Below, piece by piece: positions 36,337 to 44,670 of a DNA stretch of 64,000 nucleotides (position 1 is its first letter; the number at the start of each line of letters is the position of its first letter). The notes beneath the pieces are model-generated. The model was given only the letters and a program-made list of their open reading frames with translations. It was not told the origin of the DNA and searched no databases. Source of the DNA: Parvibaculum lavamentivorans DS-1 (GTDB lineage Bacteria; Pseudomonadota; Alphaproteobacteria; Parvibaculales; Parvibaculaceae); NCBI RefSeq assembly GCF_000017565.1, contig NC_009719.1:310001-374000 (forward strand). Reading direction: 5' to 3'. The position numbers and the translations under genes were made by a program.

Positions 36337-37885
36337 CTTCTTTGACGAGCTCTATTGTTTCGATCATTTCCGGGTCGCGTGCATCGTATAAAGTTCGAAC
36401 CTCATACAACCGCGCGCACAGGCTTGAACGACAGACGATATTCGACAGGATGAGGAACGGTTTTCTGGCTTGAAAGCTCAGTTTTTTGTCTGTTAGCACA
36501 AGGTTCAAACCGACCGCCCGGACAATTCTCTGTTTTATTTCGTCGTCACCTTCTTGAAGCCAGAAAATGGCTCTATTGCTAAACGAAATGAGCAAGCGGT
36601 CGGGTTCAAACCGATCTTTTCCATTGTCAGCTTGATGCAGGCGTTCCTTAAGAATCAGCTTTCGCACCTGAAGCCGTTGACGCTCCGTAATGAACTCCGT
36701 GTCATCGATTGTCTCGCGCGTGCGCAGCATAAGCAACGTTGAGAGCATTCTTTCAACTTCTTCCAATTCTCCTTCCGTTGCCTTTGTCTGCAGTGATCTC
36801 TCTTGGTCGCGCCTAGCCGCCGCAGATTGGCGCTCTGCATCTGCCCATCGCTCATACTTTTCGGGCAGCGCGAGGCGGCCGACCTCATTTTCGATCATCG
36901 TCTGGAGATGGTCCGCAGGCACGAAGGGTTGCCGGCACCGGTAGTTCGGCCGACGCTTGGTGCAGTGATAGTAGGAATACGCGCTTCCATATCTGTTGGT
37001 CCGTTCCTCGGCGGTGACCATGAAGCCGCACTCACCACACCGAATAAGGCCGGTAAAGGGGAAGCTGCGCTTTTGGATCACGGGTTTTGCTCTGCCACTC
37101 AGGATATCCTGCACCCGTTGGAATTCCTCCACGGTGACGAGCGGCGCGTGCGCGCCCGGATGAGTTTGTCCCTCCCAGACAACGAGGGCCGCGTAAAAGG
37201 GATTTCGCAGTATGTGATGAACGGCGCTGACCGTCAGGTATCGGCCACCGATACGCTTCTTTTGTACCGTTCGCAGACCCCATTTCTGAGTTTCGCGGCT
37301 CAGCGCCCGCAACGAGTAGTTTCCTGTGAGCGCCAGCTCGAAGAGACGGCGTATCAACGGGAAGCGATCGGGATCCGGGATCGTCGTCTTTGTTGATCGG
37401 TCATTCAGATAACCGATCGGCGCCATGCTCGGCCGCCCACCCCGTTGAACCTTGGCGCGATTTCCGCGCTTCACGTTCTCGCTTAGATTGTCGACATAGT
37501 ATTTCGAGTATCCAAAGATGATCGACAGCATGAACTTCCCTTGCGAGTTGTTCTCGAAGGTGAAGGTGGCGAATTTGAGGTCCTTGAGCGCTTGCCGGTC
37601 GAGCAAATAGATGATGCGGCCGCCATCGATTGAGTTGCGCGCCAGTCGATCCGGATGCCAGGTGATGATGCCTTCCGCCTCGCCGCGCTCGATGCGCCGG
37701 AGCATGTCGTCGAAAACCGGCCGGCCGGGCGCCTTTGCACTGAATGCCTCCAGAAGGACATCGATAATTTCGACACCTTCGTGCCTCTGAAATTTCCCGA
37801 GCAATTCATCGCGCTGGGAGTCGATGGACAGCACCTGGCGATCCTCGGCTTCCGAGGATTTGCGGCAATAGACGAAATATTTCAT
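36290..37885 (-). CDS. Large serine recombinase
   Basis: A 531-residue recombinase. The N-terminal resolvase domain begins MKYFVYCRKSSEAEDRQ with the likely nucleophile Ser10, and includes WHPDRLARNSIDGG. The recombinase domain (RGNRAKVQRGGRPSMAPIGY) and the zinc ribbon starting GLIRCGECGFMV follow, then a coiled coil and a C-terminal region. Large serine recombinases integrate and excise elements, usually with a separate directionality factor. The ATG at 37885 starts the resolvase domain exactly; the longer open frame upstream is not family-like. It is the best candidate for the enzyme that mobilised cargo 1. Confidence 0.93.
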   Translation of the reverse strand: MKYFVYCRKSSEAEDRQVLSIDSQRDELLGKFQRHEGVEIIDVLLEAFSAKAPGRPVFDDMLRRIERGEAEGIITWHPDRLARNSIDGGRIIYLLDRQALKDLKFATFTFENNSQGKFMLSIIFGYSKYYVDNLSENVKRGNRAKVQRGGRPSMAPIGYLNDRSTKTTIPDPDRFPLIRRLFELALTGNYSLRALSRETQKWGLRTVQKKRIGGRYLTVSAVHHILRNPFYAALVVWEGQTHPGAHAPLVTVEEFQRVQDILSGRAKPVIQKRSFPFTGLIRCGECGFMVTAEERTNRYGSAYSYYHCTKRRPNYRCRQPFVPADHLQTMIENEVGRLALPEKYERWADAERQSAAARRDQERSLQTKATEGELEEVERMLSTLLMLRTRETIDDTEFITERQRLQVRKLILKERLHQADNGKDRFEPDRLLISFSNRAIFWLQEGDDEIKQRIVRAVGLNLVLTDKKLSFQARKPFLILSNIVCRSSLCARLYEVRTLYDARDPEMIETIELVKEVIEMMERKSQEKEAA

Positions 37886-38186
37886 ATGCGGAAAAATGTG
37901 GCGCCCTTGAGCGTCTCGCCGATACGTCCCCCAAGTCCACGGTTCAGCTGAATACGAGGCAGGTACTGACACCTTTTCGAGGTGCAACTCAAAAAATGGA
38001 AGACATCGTTCGGTCGACTCGAATCTACCCCATGAGGACGAAACGCGCGAATCGGCGATGTGGATTTCTCGATAGTCACGCTGTCATTCTGAGACCGTCG
38101 ATACTCTTTCGGAAGGTGTGCGGTCTTGCCGGGAAAGCACGAACTCACGCCGTTTCAAACCGCTCATCGACGCTTACAATCGTCCG
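37886..38186. other. Gap between serine recombinase and AAA ATPase genes
   Basis: No gene is supported in these 300 bases. They contain the start regions of the two divergent genes, and composition shifts here from the AT-richer cargo back to backbone. The right end of cargo 1 is probably within it. One reversed copy of the GTGGACTT core seen at 35895 and 36000 occurs near 37928. Confidence 0.4.
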
Positions 38187-39521
38187 ATGAACGAGCATCG
38201 AACATCGGCTACCAAGTCTAAGGAACGATCAAAAAGTGGCGTCCCGACGATTTCCCGTGCCTGCAAGGACGGGACAATCGTCGAACTTGTCTATGACGCC
38301 GGCGAGCGCAAGACAGCCCTCGTCGTCTCGCGCCATAACGGTCTCTGGAACATCGAGCAGGAAGTTCGTATCGAGACCGGCGAGCGGCTAGTGCCGTATT
38401 CGCCGTTGAACAACCTGATCGCGAACGAATGCGTCCTACTGCCCTCGACCGTAACCGACTATGGGAGCAAGGAACGGCTGCTGGAGGAGATCGCCGCCTT
38501 CATCCACCGCTATACCGACCTCTCTCCGCAGTTCGAGAAATTCGCGACCTATTACGTGCTCCTGACCTGGGTCCATGATGCTTTCAACGAACTGCCCTAC
38601 CTCAGATTCCGTGGCGATTACGGGACCGGCAAGACCCGGGGTCTCATGACCATCGGCTCGATCTGCTACAAGCCCTTCTTCGCGAGCGGCGCCTCCACGG
38701 TCTCGCCGATATTCCATACCCTCGATACCTTCGGCGGCACGCTCGTCTTCGACGAGGCGGATTTGCGGTTCTCGGACGCGAAGGCCGATATCGTGAAGAT
38801 CCTCAATAACGGCAATGTCCGGGGCCTGCCCGTCTTGCGCACGGTCGTGACCCGTGCCAAGGAGTTCAACCCGCATGCCTTCCATGTCTACGGGCCGAAG
38901 ATCATCGGCATGCGCGAATCTTTCGAGGACCGGGCGCTTGAGAGCCGGTTCCTGACCGAGGAGACGGGGCAGCGACCTCTCCGCGCCGGCATTCCGATCC
39001 ATCTTCCGGACAGTCTGAAGAGGGAAGCGCTGGAGCTCCGCAATAAGCTGCTGCATTTCCGGCTGGTGAACCGGTTTTCGGTCGCGACCGACCCGAGCGT
39101 CGTCACACCCGAAATCGAACCGCGCCTCAACCAGATGGCACTCTCGCTCCTCAGCCTGGTCGACAGCCCTGCCCTCCGGGCGGAAATGACCGATGCCCTT
39201 ATCCGGCAGCAAGCAGACCTCATCAATGAACGGAGTCAGACCATCGCCGCCCAGGTGCTGCAAGTGACGATCGAGGCCTTTGAGAAGAGCGATGGCGCAT
39301 CGATCCCGCTGCGCGAGATCGCGGATGGCTTCAATGCGCGTCATGCGAGCGACTACAACCGTTTCCTCTCGAACAAGGCGATCGGCACGGTACTCAGGAA
39401 GCGGCTGCGGCTCCAGACACAGAAGAGCCGGGGCGTCTATGTCATCCCGGTATCGGAGCTACCGAAGATCGATGTGCTCGCGAAACGCTTCGGTGTGGAT
39501 AGACTGGGGACAACATCGTAA
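38187..39521 (+). CDS. Plasmid/phage-type AAA ATPase
   Basis: The 444-residue protein has Walker A GDYGTGKT at residues 143-150, Walker B TLVFDEADLRF, and a sensor-like region with conserved arginines (FEDRALESRF). It resembles the DNA-primase/helicase-associated ATPases of plasmids and integrative elements. The C terminus looks like a winged helix (PLREIADGFNARH onward). The exact partner is unknown. It is the first gene after cargo 1 and reads rightward with the next three backbone genes. Confidence 0.75.
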   Translation: MNEHRTSATKSKERSKSGVPTISRACKDGTIVELVYDAGERKTALVVSRHNGLWNIEQEVRIETGERLVPYSPLNNLIANECVLLPSTVTDYGSKERLLEEIAAFIHRYTDLSPQFEKFATYYVLLTWVHDAFNELPYLRFRGDYGTGKTRGLMTIGSICYKPFFASGASTVSPIFHTLDTFGGTLVFDEADLRFSDAKADIVKILNNGNVRGLPVLRTVVTRAKEFNPHAFHVYGPKIIGMRESFEDRALESRFLTEETGQRPLRAGIPIHLPDSLKREALELRNKLLHFRLVNRFSVATDPSVVTPEIEPRLNQMALSLLSLVDSPALRAEMTDALIRQQADLINERSQTIAAQVLQVTIEAFEKSDGASIPLREIADGFNARHASDYNRFLSNKAIGTVLRKRLRLQTQKSRGVYVIPVSELPKIDVLAKRFGVDRLGTTS

Positions 39522-39674
39522 TACACAGCGGTTTTCTTCATGTTTCCGTTACAATGCGGGGGCATCGGCGCTGCAAGTTGTGACCGAATGACAAATTTTC
39601 ACGTCTACTGACGACCGACCCTCCGGGTGAAGATGCAAAGCGACTGTCCTGGCCGCTGAGATGCATCTTTATCC

Positions 39675-40025
39675 ATGTCGCCTTTTCTTCATTGCTATCT
39701 CGCAACGCATCGCCGGCGCTGGGGACTGTCCCAGCCGGAGCTTGCCTCGCTGCTCGACCAGGCTTCGCCAAGCGCGGTCTCACGCTGGGAGGCGCTGCAA
39801 CGTGCTCCGAACCTTTCGACCGCGCTTCAGCTCGAGCTGATCTTCGGCGTGACGCCGCAAGACCTTTTCCCGGCCCTCTACCGGGAAGCCGAGGATGTTG
39901 TCATGCGGCAGGCGAAAGCGCTCTACGAGACGCTTGAGGGAAAGACCGACGCCAAGTCACGAGAAAAACTCGTCCTGCTCTCGCTCATCATCGAGCGGGC
40001 GAAGGGCGACACCGATTATGTATGA
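39675..40025 (+). CDS. XRE-family transcriptional regulator
   Basis: A 116-residue protein with an N-terminal helix-turn-helix (GLSQPELASLLDQASPSAVSRWE) and a helical C-terminal part. XRE regulators of mobile elements bind operators near their own promoter. The last codons overlap the start of the RuvC-like gene (ATGA). Confidence 0.85.
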   Translation: MSPFLHCYLATHRRRWGLSQPELASLLDQASPSAVSRWEALQRAPNLSTALQLELIFGVTPQDLFPALYREAEDVVMRQAKALYETLEGKTDAKSREKLVLLSLIIERAKGDTDYV

Positions 40026-40552
40026 GAACCACCATCAGCCCGCGCCGCGGGCTCGTCATCGCTATTCATCCTACCTCACGAGGGTTCGGCTGGGTGCTCT
40101 TCGAAGCGCCCGGCGCTATCGCCACCTGGGGCGTCGTCGACGTCTCGAACTACAAGGAAGACAAGAACCGGCGTGCGCTCGCCCGCATCGGAAAGCTTCT
40201 CGAACGCTACAGCCCCTCCGTCCTCATCCTCGAAGACTTCGAGCACAAGCCCGCGCGGCGCGGCGCCCGGATAAAGCGGCTCTGCCGCGCCATGCTCCGT
40301 CTCGCCGCGCATCGCGGGATAGAGGTTCGCGTCTACCCGCGCGCGGCCGTCAACGCCTGTTTCCGGTCCGTCGGCGCAAAGACGCGCCATGAGATCGCTC
40401 AGGCGGTCGCGCTCCATGTCGACGCGCTCCGGCACATGCTGCCGGCACGGCGGAGGCTCTGGGACCCCGAGCATCCCCGCATGGGGCTCTTCCAGGCGGC
40501 GGCGCTCGCGATCACCTATTACACGCTCGCCGGTGCGGAGGAGCCACCATGA
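40022..40552 (+). CDS. RuvC-like (RNase H fold) protein with altered first acidic residue
   Basis: A 176-residue protein whose start, LVIAIHPTSRGFGWVLFE, matches the first strand pair of RuvC-type resolvases, and whose VLILEDFEH (Glu71) matches the second acidic position. In RuvC the first strand carries an Asp; here that position is His16. The C-terminal EHPRMGLFQAAALA helix also fits the fold. It may be a diverged nuclease with changed metal use, or an inactive relative. It is coupled to the XRE gene. Confidence 0.65.
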   Translation: MRTTISPRRGLVIAIHPTSRGFGWVLFEAPGAIATWGVVDVSNYKEDKNRRALARIGKLLERYSPSVLILEDFEHKPARRGARIKRLCRAMLRLAAHRGIEVRVYPRAAVNACFRSVGAKTRHEIAQAVALHVDALRHMLPARRRLWDPEHPRMGLFQAAALAITYYTLAGAEEPP

Positions 40553-40631
40553 GCGATCCGGCCAACAGGCGGTCCGCCTTTGGCGGCTGGGCCTCAATCC
40601 TGGGACCCAGCCGACAGAGAAGGAACATCCC

Positions 40632-40967
40632 ATGACTTCACGGGAAGATGTGCTGGTCATTCGCCGGCTGAATGACGAGTTGAGACAGAAGTGCCGGGAC
40701 GGCAGGGTCCTGATCACGCAGGGGGTCCTCTCCTTGCCCCAGGACCTTATCCGGAAGGTGCTCACGGCGATCGAGGCGTTCGATACGTTCACGCCGGACA
40801 ACGACCCCTATGGCGAGCACGATTTTGGATCGGTGAAGGTCGACGGCACGCTCGTCTTCTGGAAGATCGACTACTACGACCGGACGATGGAAGCAGGCTC
40901 CCCCGACCCGAGCGACCCCGACGTCACGACCCGTGTCCTCACCATCATGCTTGCCGAGGAATATTGA
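40632..40967 (+). CDS. DUF3768 protein
   Basis: A 111-residue protein with the family core HDFGSVKVDGTLVFWKIDYYD and VTTRVLTIMLAEEY. DUF3768 is common on alphaproteobacterial plasmids and islands, and its role is unknown. The ATG at 40632 has AAGGA upstream. A strong terminator follows 17 bases after the stop. Confidence 0.8.
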   Translation: MTSREDVLVIRRLNDELRQKCRDGRVLITQGVLSLPQDLIRKVLTAIEAFDTFTPDNDPYGEHDFGSVKVDGTLVFWKIDYYDRTMEAGSPDPSDPDVTTRVLTIMLAEEY

Positions 40968-40984
40968 TCCTCCGCACAAAGCCA

Positions 40985-41014
40985 AACACCCCGCCAACCG
41001 GCGGGGTGTTTTTT
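40985..41014. terminator. Bidirectional-type terminator
   Basis: AACACCCCGCC (40985-40995) pairs with GGCGGGGTGTT (41000-41010) around loop AACC and is followed by four more T residues. It lies between convergent genes (DUF3768 rightward and a lipoprotein gene leftward, whose stop is at 41016) and can serve both, as the other strand also ends in a short T run. Confidence 0.85.
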
Positions 41015-41015
41015 G

Positions 41016-41453
41016 CTAGTTGGCCTCTTTGCGCGGCGAATAGACCGTGTCCTTGCCTGCGGGTGCTGTCGGGAGCGGCCGATTGGCGCTCGATTGCGTT
41101 TCCACATGGGCGAGTGATGAGCCGCCCATGCCATAGGTGATGAATACGCCCCAGCGGCCGTCGTCGAATGCAAGAAGATGCGCAGGCGTCTGCAGGTGTT
41201 TGGCGTCGCCATAGAGGACCATGTATTTGGAGCAGGTCTCCCTCGTCACGCCCCAGATGACTTTAGCGGGTGTCTTGGAGCTTGTTGCCGCCCGTGCCTC
41301 GCTGAGGGCCTGTAAGACATTCTCGTCCGATGGGCGCTTCGGGCAGTTCTCCGCTGCCGAGGCGGACGGGTTGTCGCAAGCGCTCGCGATGCCGCTGAGC
41401 GCCACGAGCAGGACAATTCTGAGAGCTTTGGCGACCTGTGGGTGTTCGCGCAT
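41016..41453 (-). CDS. Small putative lipoprotein
   Basis: A 145-residue protein with a hydrophobic signal (ALRIVLLVALSGIASAC) ending in a lipobox-like A-S-A-C. The mature part has two further cysteines likely to pair, and GVFITYGMGG. I recognise no family. It is the last of three small envelope-protein genes on this strand (42542 to 41016). Confidence 0.65.
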   Translation of the reverse strand: MREHPQVAKALRIVLLVALSGIASACDNPSASAAENCPKRPSDENVLQALSEARAATSSKTPAKVIWGVTRETCSKYMVLYGDAKHLQTPAHLLAFDDGRWGVFITYGMGGSSLAHVETQSSANRPLPTAPAGKDTVYSPRKEAN

Positions 41454-41499
41454 GACGCTTCCTATTACTCCATGGCGTTTGGGGTAAATCTGTCCCGGC

Positions 41500-41760
41500 T
41501 CATTGGGCAGAGCTGTCACCTGGCGGTGGGGAAGTGCGGCTAGCCTGAACCAGACCCGCGACCAGAAATGCGATACCGACCAGAAAGGCGAGTGCCCCGA
41601 GACCGGCGACCCATCCGGCAAGGAGATAGGTCTGGTCGACCTTCCCGAAGAAGGCGTTCATCGTCGCCATGGGCCGTTCCGTCCGGTACTGCACGCCCCA
41701 GACGACGGAGCCGGCTGAAACCAGGAGAAGCGGCAGCGCCACTTTCAGCATCGTATTCAT
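41500..41760 (-). CDS. Small membrane protein
   Basis: The 86-residue product has two membrane helices, about residues 5-22 (LKVALPLLLVSAGSVVWG) and 44-66, and a Pro-rich cytoplasmic tail. No family is recognised. A longer open frame extends upstream to 42012 but overlaps the next lipoprotein gene and is rejected. Confidence 0.6.
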   Translation of the reverse strand: MNTMLKVALPLLLVSAGSVVWGVQYRTERPMATMNAFFGKVDQTYLLAGWVAGLGALAFLVGIAFLVAGLVQASRTSPPPGDSSAQ

Positions 41761-41804
41761 GCGGGAACCCGTTTGTTGCCGACGATCCGTTGGTCTGCCA
41801 GTCC

Positions 41805-42542
41805 TCAGGCCTTGCTTGCGGCAGGCACGCTCCCGAGTAGCCGGTCCGCCCAGGCATCGCCCGCGATGCGCGCGATCTCGCCTTCGGGCGGCGCGCTGCC
41901 GGCGACCTCTACCTTGACGTTCATGCGATCCGTCCAAGTGATGCTGTTCGTCTTGCAGGAGAAGGCCGAGAGGTCGACCACCCGCGTGTTGTTGGCGCGC
42001 TCGAGCGACCACATGTTTTTGTTGAAGTTGATCCCCTGATCGGCGGCAAAGAGGACGAGATCCGCTTTGGTCGCCTTGCAGATCGAGCCGTAGAACGCCG
42101 ACTGTTCCTGGGCGGTCATGAGACCGCCAACGGGCTGTCTCCCGGTCTTGCTGAGCGCCTCGGCGGTGGCGTTCGGCGACAACACATCGAAGCGGCCCGT
42201 CGAGTGCAGCCGTTCGGTCAGTTGTATCTCGCGAACGCCATTTTGCCAGACGGCAATCCGACGAACCTCCGGCGTGAGGGGCGTTGTGGAGCCGCCCGTC
42301 TCGAATGCCACTTCGGCGGTGCCACCGGTCGTTGTCTGGAAGGTTTTGTATCCCTGGAAGCCGCTAACGGCAGCCATGCCGACGGTCATCGGGATCAAAG
42401 CCGCGGCGCATCCGCTGAGAAGGAGGGAAGCCGCCGTCGCGATCACAAGAGAGGGAAGCGGCCTTCCCCTTGTCCGGTATCCTTCAGCCCCACCGGCCCG
42501 AACTGTGTCGGAATCCTCACAGGTGCCCACCCATCCACGCAT
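41805..42542 (-). CDS. Putative lipoprotein
   Basis: From the ATG at 42542 this is 245 residues. A hydrophobic stretch (SLVIATAASLLLSGC) ends in a clear lipobox with Cys45; the 30 residues before it are unusual, so the true start may be internal. The mature protein has TPEVRRIAVWQNGVREIQLTERL-like segments that resemble lipoproteins of envelope assemblies, but I cannot name a family. It is the last backbone gene before cargo 2, and the left palindrome of that cargo lies 15 bases upstream of its ATG. Confidence 0.6.
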   Translation of the reverse strand: MRGWVGTCEDSDTVRAGGAEGYRTRGRPLPSLVIATAASLLLSGCAAALIPMTVGMAAVSGFQGYKTFQTTTGGTAEVAFETGGSTTPLTPEVRRIAVWQNGVREIQLTERLHSTGRFDVLSPNATAEALSKTGRQPVGGLMTAQEQSAFYGSICKATKADLVLFAADQGINFNKNMWSLERANNTRVVDLSAFSCKTNSITWTDRMNVKVEVAGSAPPEGEIARIAGDAWADRLLGSVPAASKA

Positions 42543-42556
42543 CGAAACCCCCCGAT

Positions 42557-42581
42557 TGAACAGAATGAGCAATTCTGTTCA
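42557..42581 (+). repeat. Left 25-bp palindrome of the tyrosine-recombinase segment
   Basis: Ten-base arms TGAACAGAAT and ATTCTGTTCA surround the centre GAGCA. The same 25 bases occur at 45318-45342 in the opposite orientation, so the centre there reads TGCTC. The form (inverted arms and a short asymmetric centre) is that of a tyrosine-recombinase core site. Confidence 0.7.
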
Positions 42582-42627
42582 GCCAGCCGTCGGGACCTAT
42601 AGAAGCCGATCCACTGCTACGCCCGTG

Positions 42628-43287
42628 ATGTTGAATCTGGATCTTCTGTGTTATGATTACTTATACGTGTTGAATGAAAAAGTAATACTTCTGGCGCGGC
42701 ACGGGACAACACACTGGACACAAGAAGGGCTTTACAATTCGCATACAGATGTACCTCTTATTCCAGCCGGAAGAGACGAAATATTGCGGGCTGCCCATAC
42801 GGTCATAGGCCGCAATGTGAAAAACATTCTCTGCTCACCGTTGCGAAGAACACGAGAAAGCGCCGCGATATTTTCCGATACATTGGGGGTGGCGGTGGAA
42901 ACTGACGAGCGACTCCGAGAGCTCAACTTCGGGCTATTTGAAGGCCAAACGCGTCGTGACCTGTCCGCTCCTCCATTTGCAGACGAATTTTTCCGCTGGA
43001 CCGACGAAACAGTTCCGTACTCTCCCCCAGGAGTAGAAAGCTTCTCCACGGCCAAAGAGCGTATCGTTGATTTTATTCGGGATACCATCGAAATTCCGGG
43101 CCCGACCCTTGTTGTGTCGCATGGTGTGATTCTGAGAATTCTACTCTGCGTGTGCGTTCTTGGGATAGAGCCGCATCATTTCCGTAGGCTGCAGATAGAC
43201 GTCGGTAGCATTTCTGAAATCCGTCTAGATCGGTCCCGGTTACAACTCTGGACTCTAAACACTACGACGCCTCGCGACCTTACATGA
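42628..43287 (+). CDS. Histidine phosphatase (phosphoglycerate mutase-like)
   Basis: A protein of up to 219 residues with the catalytic LLARHGTTHW motif, LCSPLRRTRESA, ELNFGLFEGQT and LVVSHGVILRILL, covering all the active-site segments of the branch-1 histidine phosphatases. These remove phosphate from small molecules such as sugar phosphates or nucleotide intermediates. Starts at ATG 42628 and at GTG 42667 or TTG 42670 are all possible; the later ones give the usual short N terminus. None has a clear ribosome-binding site. The gene opens the three-gene cargo of the recombinase segment. Confidence 0.85.
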   Translation: MLNLDLLCYDYLYVLNEKVILLARHGTTHWTQEGLYNSHTDVPLIPAGRDEILRAAHTVIGRNVKNILCSPLRRTRESAAIFSDTLGVAVETDERLRELNFGLFEGQTRRDLSAPPFADEFFRWTDETVPYSPPGVESFSTAKERIVDFIRDTIEIPGPTLVVSHGVILRILLCVCVLGIEPHHFRRLQIDVGSISEIRLDRSRLQLWTLNTTTPRDLT

Positions 43288-43320
43288 CGACAAGGACGGA
43301 ACTAATGGAGAGATACCAAC

Positions 43321-44028
43321 ATGGAGCTGCCCGAGAAGATAGCGGCGATGCATGCCGATCTTGATTCGATTTGGCCCACCGGTCGCAATCCTGAGTGCCT
43401 GCCAAATGATGGCGGACACTTTACGCTTAAGGGATACACTCGACCCGTTTCAATTGGGCGCATTGAAGCGTTTCTTCTGTTCAATCTGGTTCGAGTGCTG
43501 AACATTCGCACAGCTTTCGAGATCGGGACCGGCTTCGGCTATTCCAGCTTCTGGATTGCTGCTGGCGTGATCGAGAACGACAAAGGGGGATGGGTCGGAA
43601 GCATTGACAGTCAGCAAGAAGGTGGACTTGGGGTACATGGTCTCGATTTCGCCAGACGATGGTCAAACATCATCGGGTTGGATTCGGTTCTGCATTTCTT
43701 TACTGGCAAGTCCCCCGATGACCTTTCTCACGTTATTCGAGAGCCACTGGGCCTTGCGTTCATTGATGGCAATCACTACGGAGAGCAACCTGTACTAGAC
43801 TACACGGGATTGCAGCCTCATCTTTTGCAAGATGGAATTTTAGTTTGGCACGACATTGAAAAGAAATACGGGGTTAATGCCGCGATAGCCGCGTCCATCA
43901 AAGATGGTTGGTCTCTAGTGACATTTCCAACCAGCTGCAGGATAGGCGTCTCCTATCGCACCCTGGCCGGATGGCAGGCGGCAACCGAAGCGTTTTCGGC
44001 GGCAAGAAACCTCCAAATTATCCACTAG
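43321..44028 (+). CDS. Class I SAM-dependent methyltransferase
   Basis: The 235-residue protein has the SAM-binding motif FEIGTGFGYSSFW, the acidic FIDGNHYGEQPVLDY region and LVWHDI, as in Methyltransf_24-type enzymes that methylate small molecules or sugars. It follows the histidine phosphatase gene by 33 bases and precedes the phosphoribosyltransferase-like gene by 15, so the three are probably one operon. Substrate unknown. Confidence 0.82.
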   Translation: MELPEKIAAMHADLDSIWPTGRNPECLPNDGGHFTLKGYTRPVSIGRIEAFLLFNLVRVLNIRTAFEIGTGFGYSSFWIAAGVIENDKGGWVGSIDSQQEGGLGVHGLDFARRWSNIIGLDSVLHFFTGKSPDDLSHVIREPLGLAFIDGNHYGEQPVLDYTGLQPHLLQDGILVWHDIEKKYGVNAAIAASIKDGWSLVTFPTSCRIGVSYRTLAGWQAATEAFSAARNLQIIH

Positions 44029-44043
44029 GGTGCGGAGGGACCT

Positions 44044-44661
44044 ATGCCTGAGGCGATCGCACAAACCGCAGCTTTCCTCGTGGGTATTGCTTCTAGCGTT
44101 GTAGCTGCACTCCTCTTTACCGCAATCTCGACGAAGTACAATGCACGCTTCAGTTTCCGGCGCATCGTGGCTTTGGTACTCGAACTAGCGGAACAACTCC
44201 AGAATGACGGCTTCACTCCCGACTTCATCGTTGCGATTGACCGAAATTCGACAATAACCGGCGGAATATTGGCTGGAAATCTCGGTCTTAAAACAGTGAT
44301 AAGTGTGGCAACAATCAGCTGTAGGCGGAATGACGGTTCGCGAGAAACCATTGTTGCTCAAGGCTATACCTTGGACGCTGACGCCCTTTCGGGAAAGAAA
44401 GTGCTAGTTTATATATGCTTTAACGACTCCGGGACATCGCTCGATACGGTTGCACGTCAGGTAATGTCGACGGAGAAAAGTCCCTCCGATGTCAGAACAG
44501 CTGCTCTCTTTACGACTTCGTCACCTCGCTTTATGCCGAAGTATTTTGCGAGAAAAGTAGGGACGGACCTTCGAATCCCAATTCATCTCATCATGCAGAG
44601 AATGCCTTGGGTCACTCCAACGTGGAAACACGTGCTGGGGAGCGAACGACTACGCCGGTAG
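44044..44661 (+). CDS. Membrane-anchored phosphoribosyltransferase-like protein
   Basis: A 205-residue protein with an N-terminal membrane helix (about residues 6-28) and a type I phosphoribosyltransferase fold. The fold is suggested by FIVAIDRNSTITGGILAGNLG and by VLVYICFNDSGTSLDTV, which occupies the PRPP-loop position. The usual acidic pair of that loop (V-D-D or E-D) is replaced by F-N-D, so activity may be altered. Such proteins occur next to nucleotide-processing defence genes, but its role here is unknown. Confidence 0.65.
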   Translation: MPEAIAQTAAFLVGIASSVVAALLFTAISTKYNARFSFRRIVALVLELAEQLQNDGFTPDFIVAIDRNSTITGGILAGNLGLKTVISVATISCRRNDGSRETIVAQGYTLDADALSGKKVLVYICFNDSGTSLDTVARQVMSTEKSPSDVRTAALFTTSSPRFMPKYFARKVGTDLRIPIHLIMQRMPWVTPTWKHVLGSERLRR

Positions 44662-44670
44662 GCATTTTTG

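Noticed and set aside
42557-42581. The 25-bp palindrome as a LexA/SOS box
   Set aside because: Alphaproteobacterial LexA sites are direct repeats GTTC-N7-GTTC or GAAC-N7-GAAC, and this sequence does not contain that spacing. A second inverted copy beside a recombinase fits a recombination site better.
42118-42627. N-terminal extension of the histidine phosphatase frame back to 42118
   Set aside because: The extension is antisense to the lipoprotein gene and has no family similarity; the phosphatase motif starts right after residue 15 of the shorter form.
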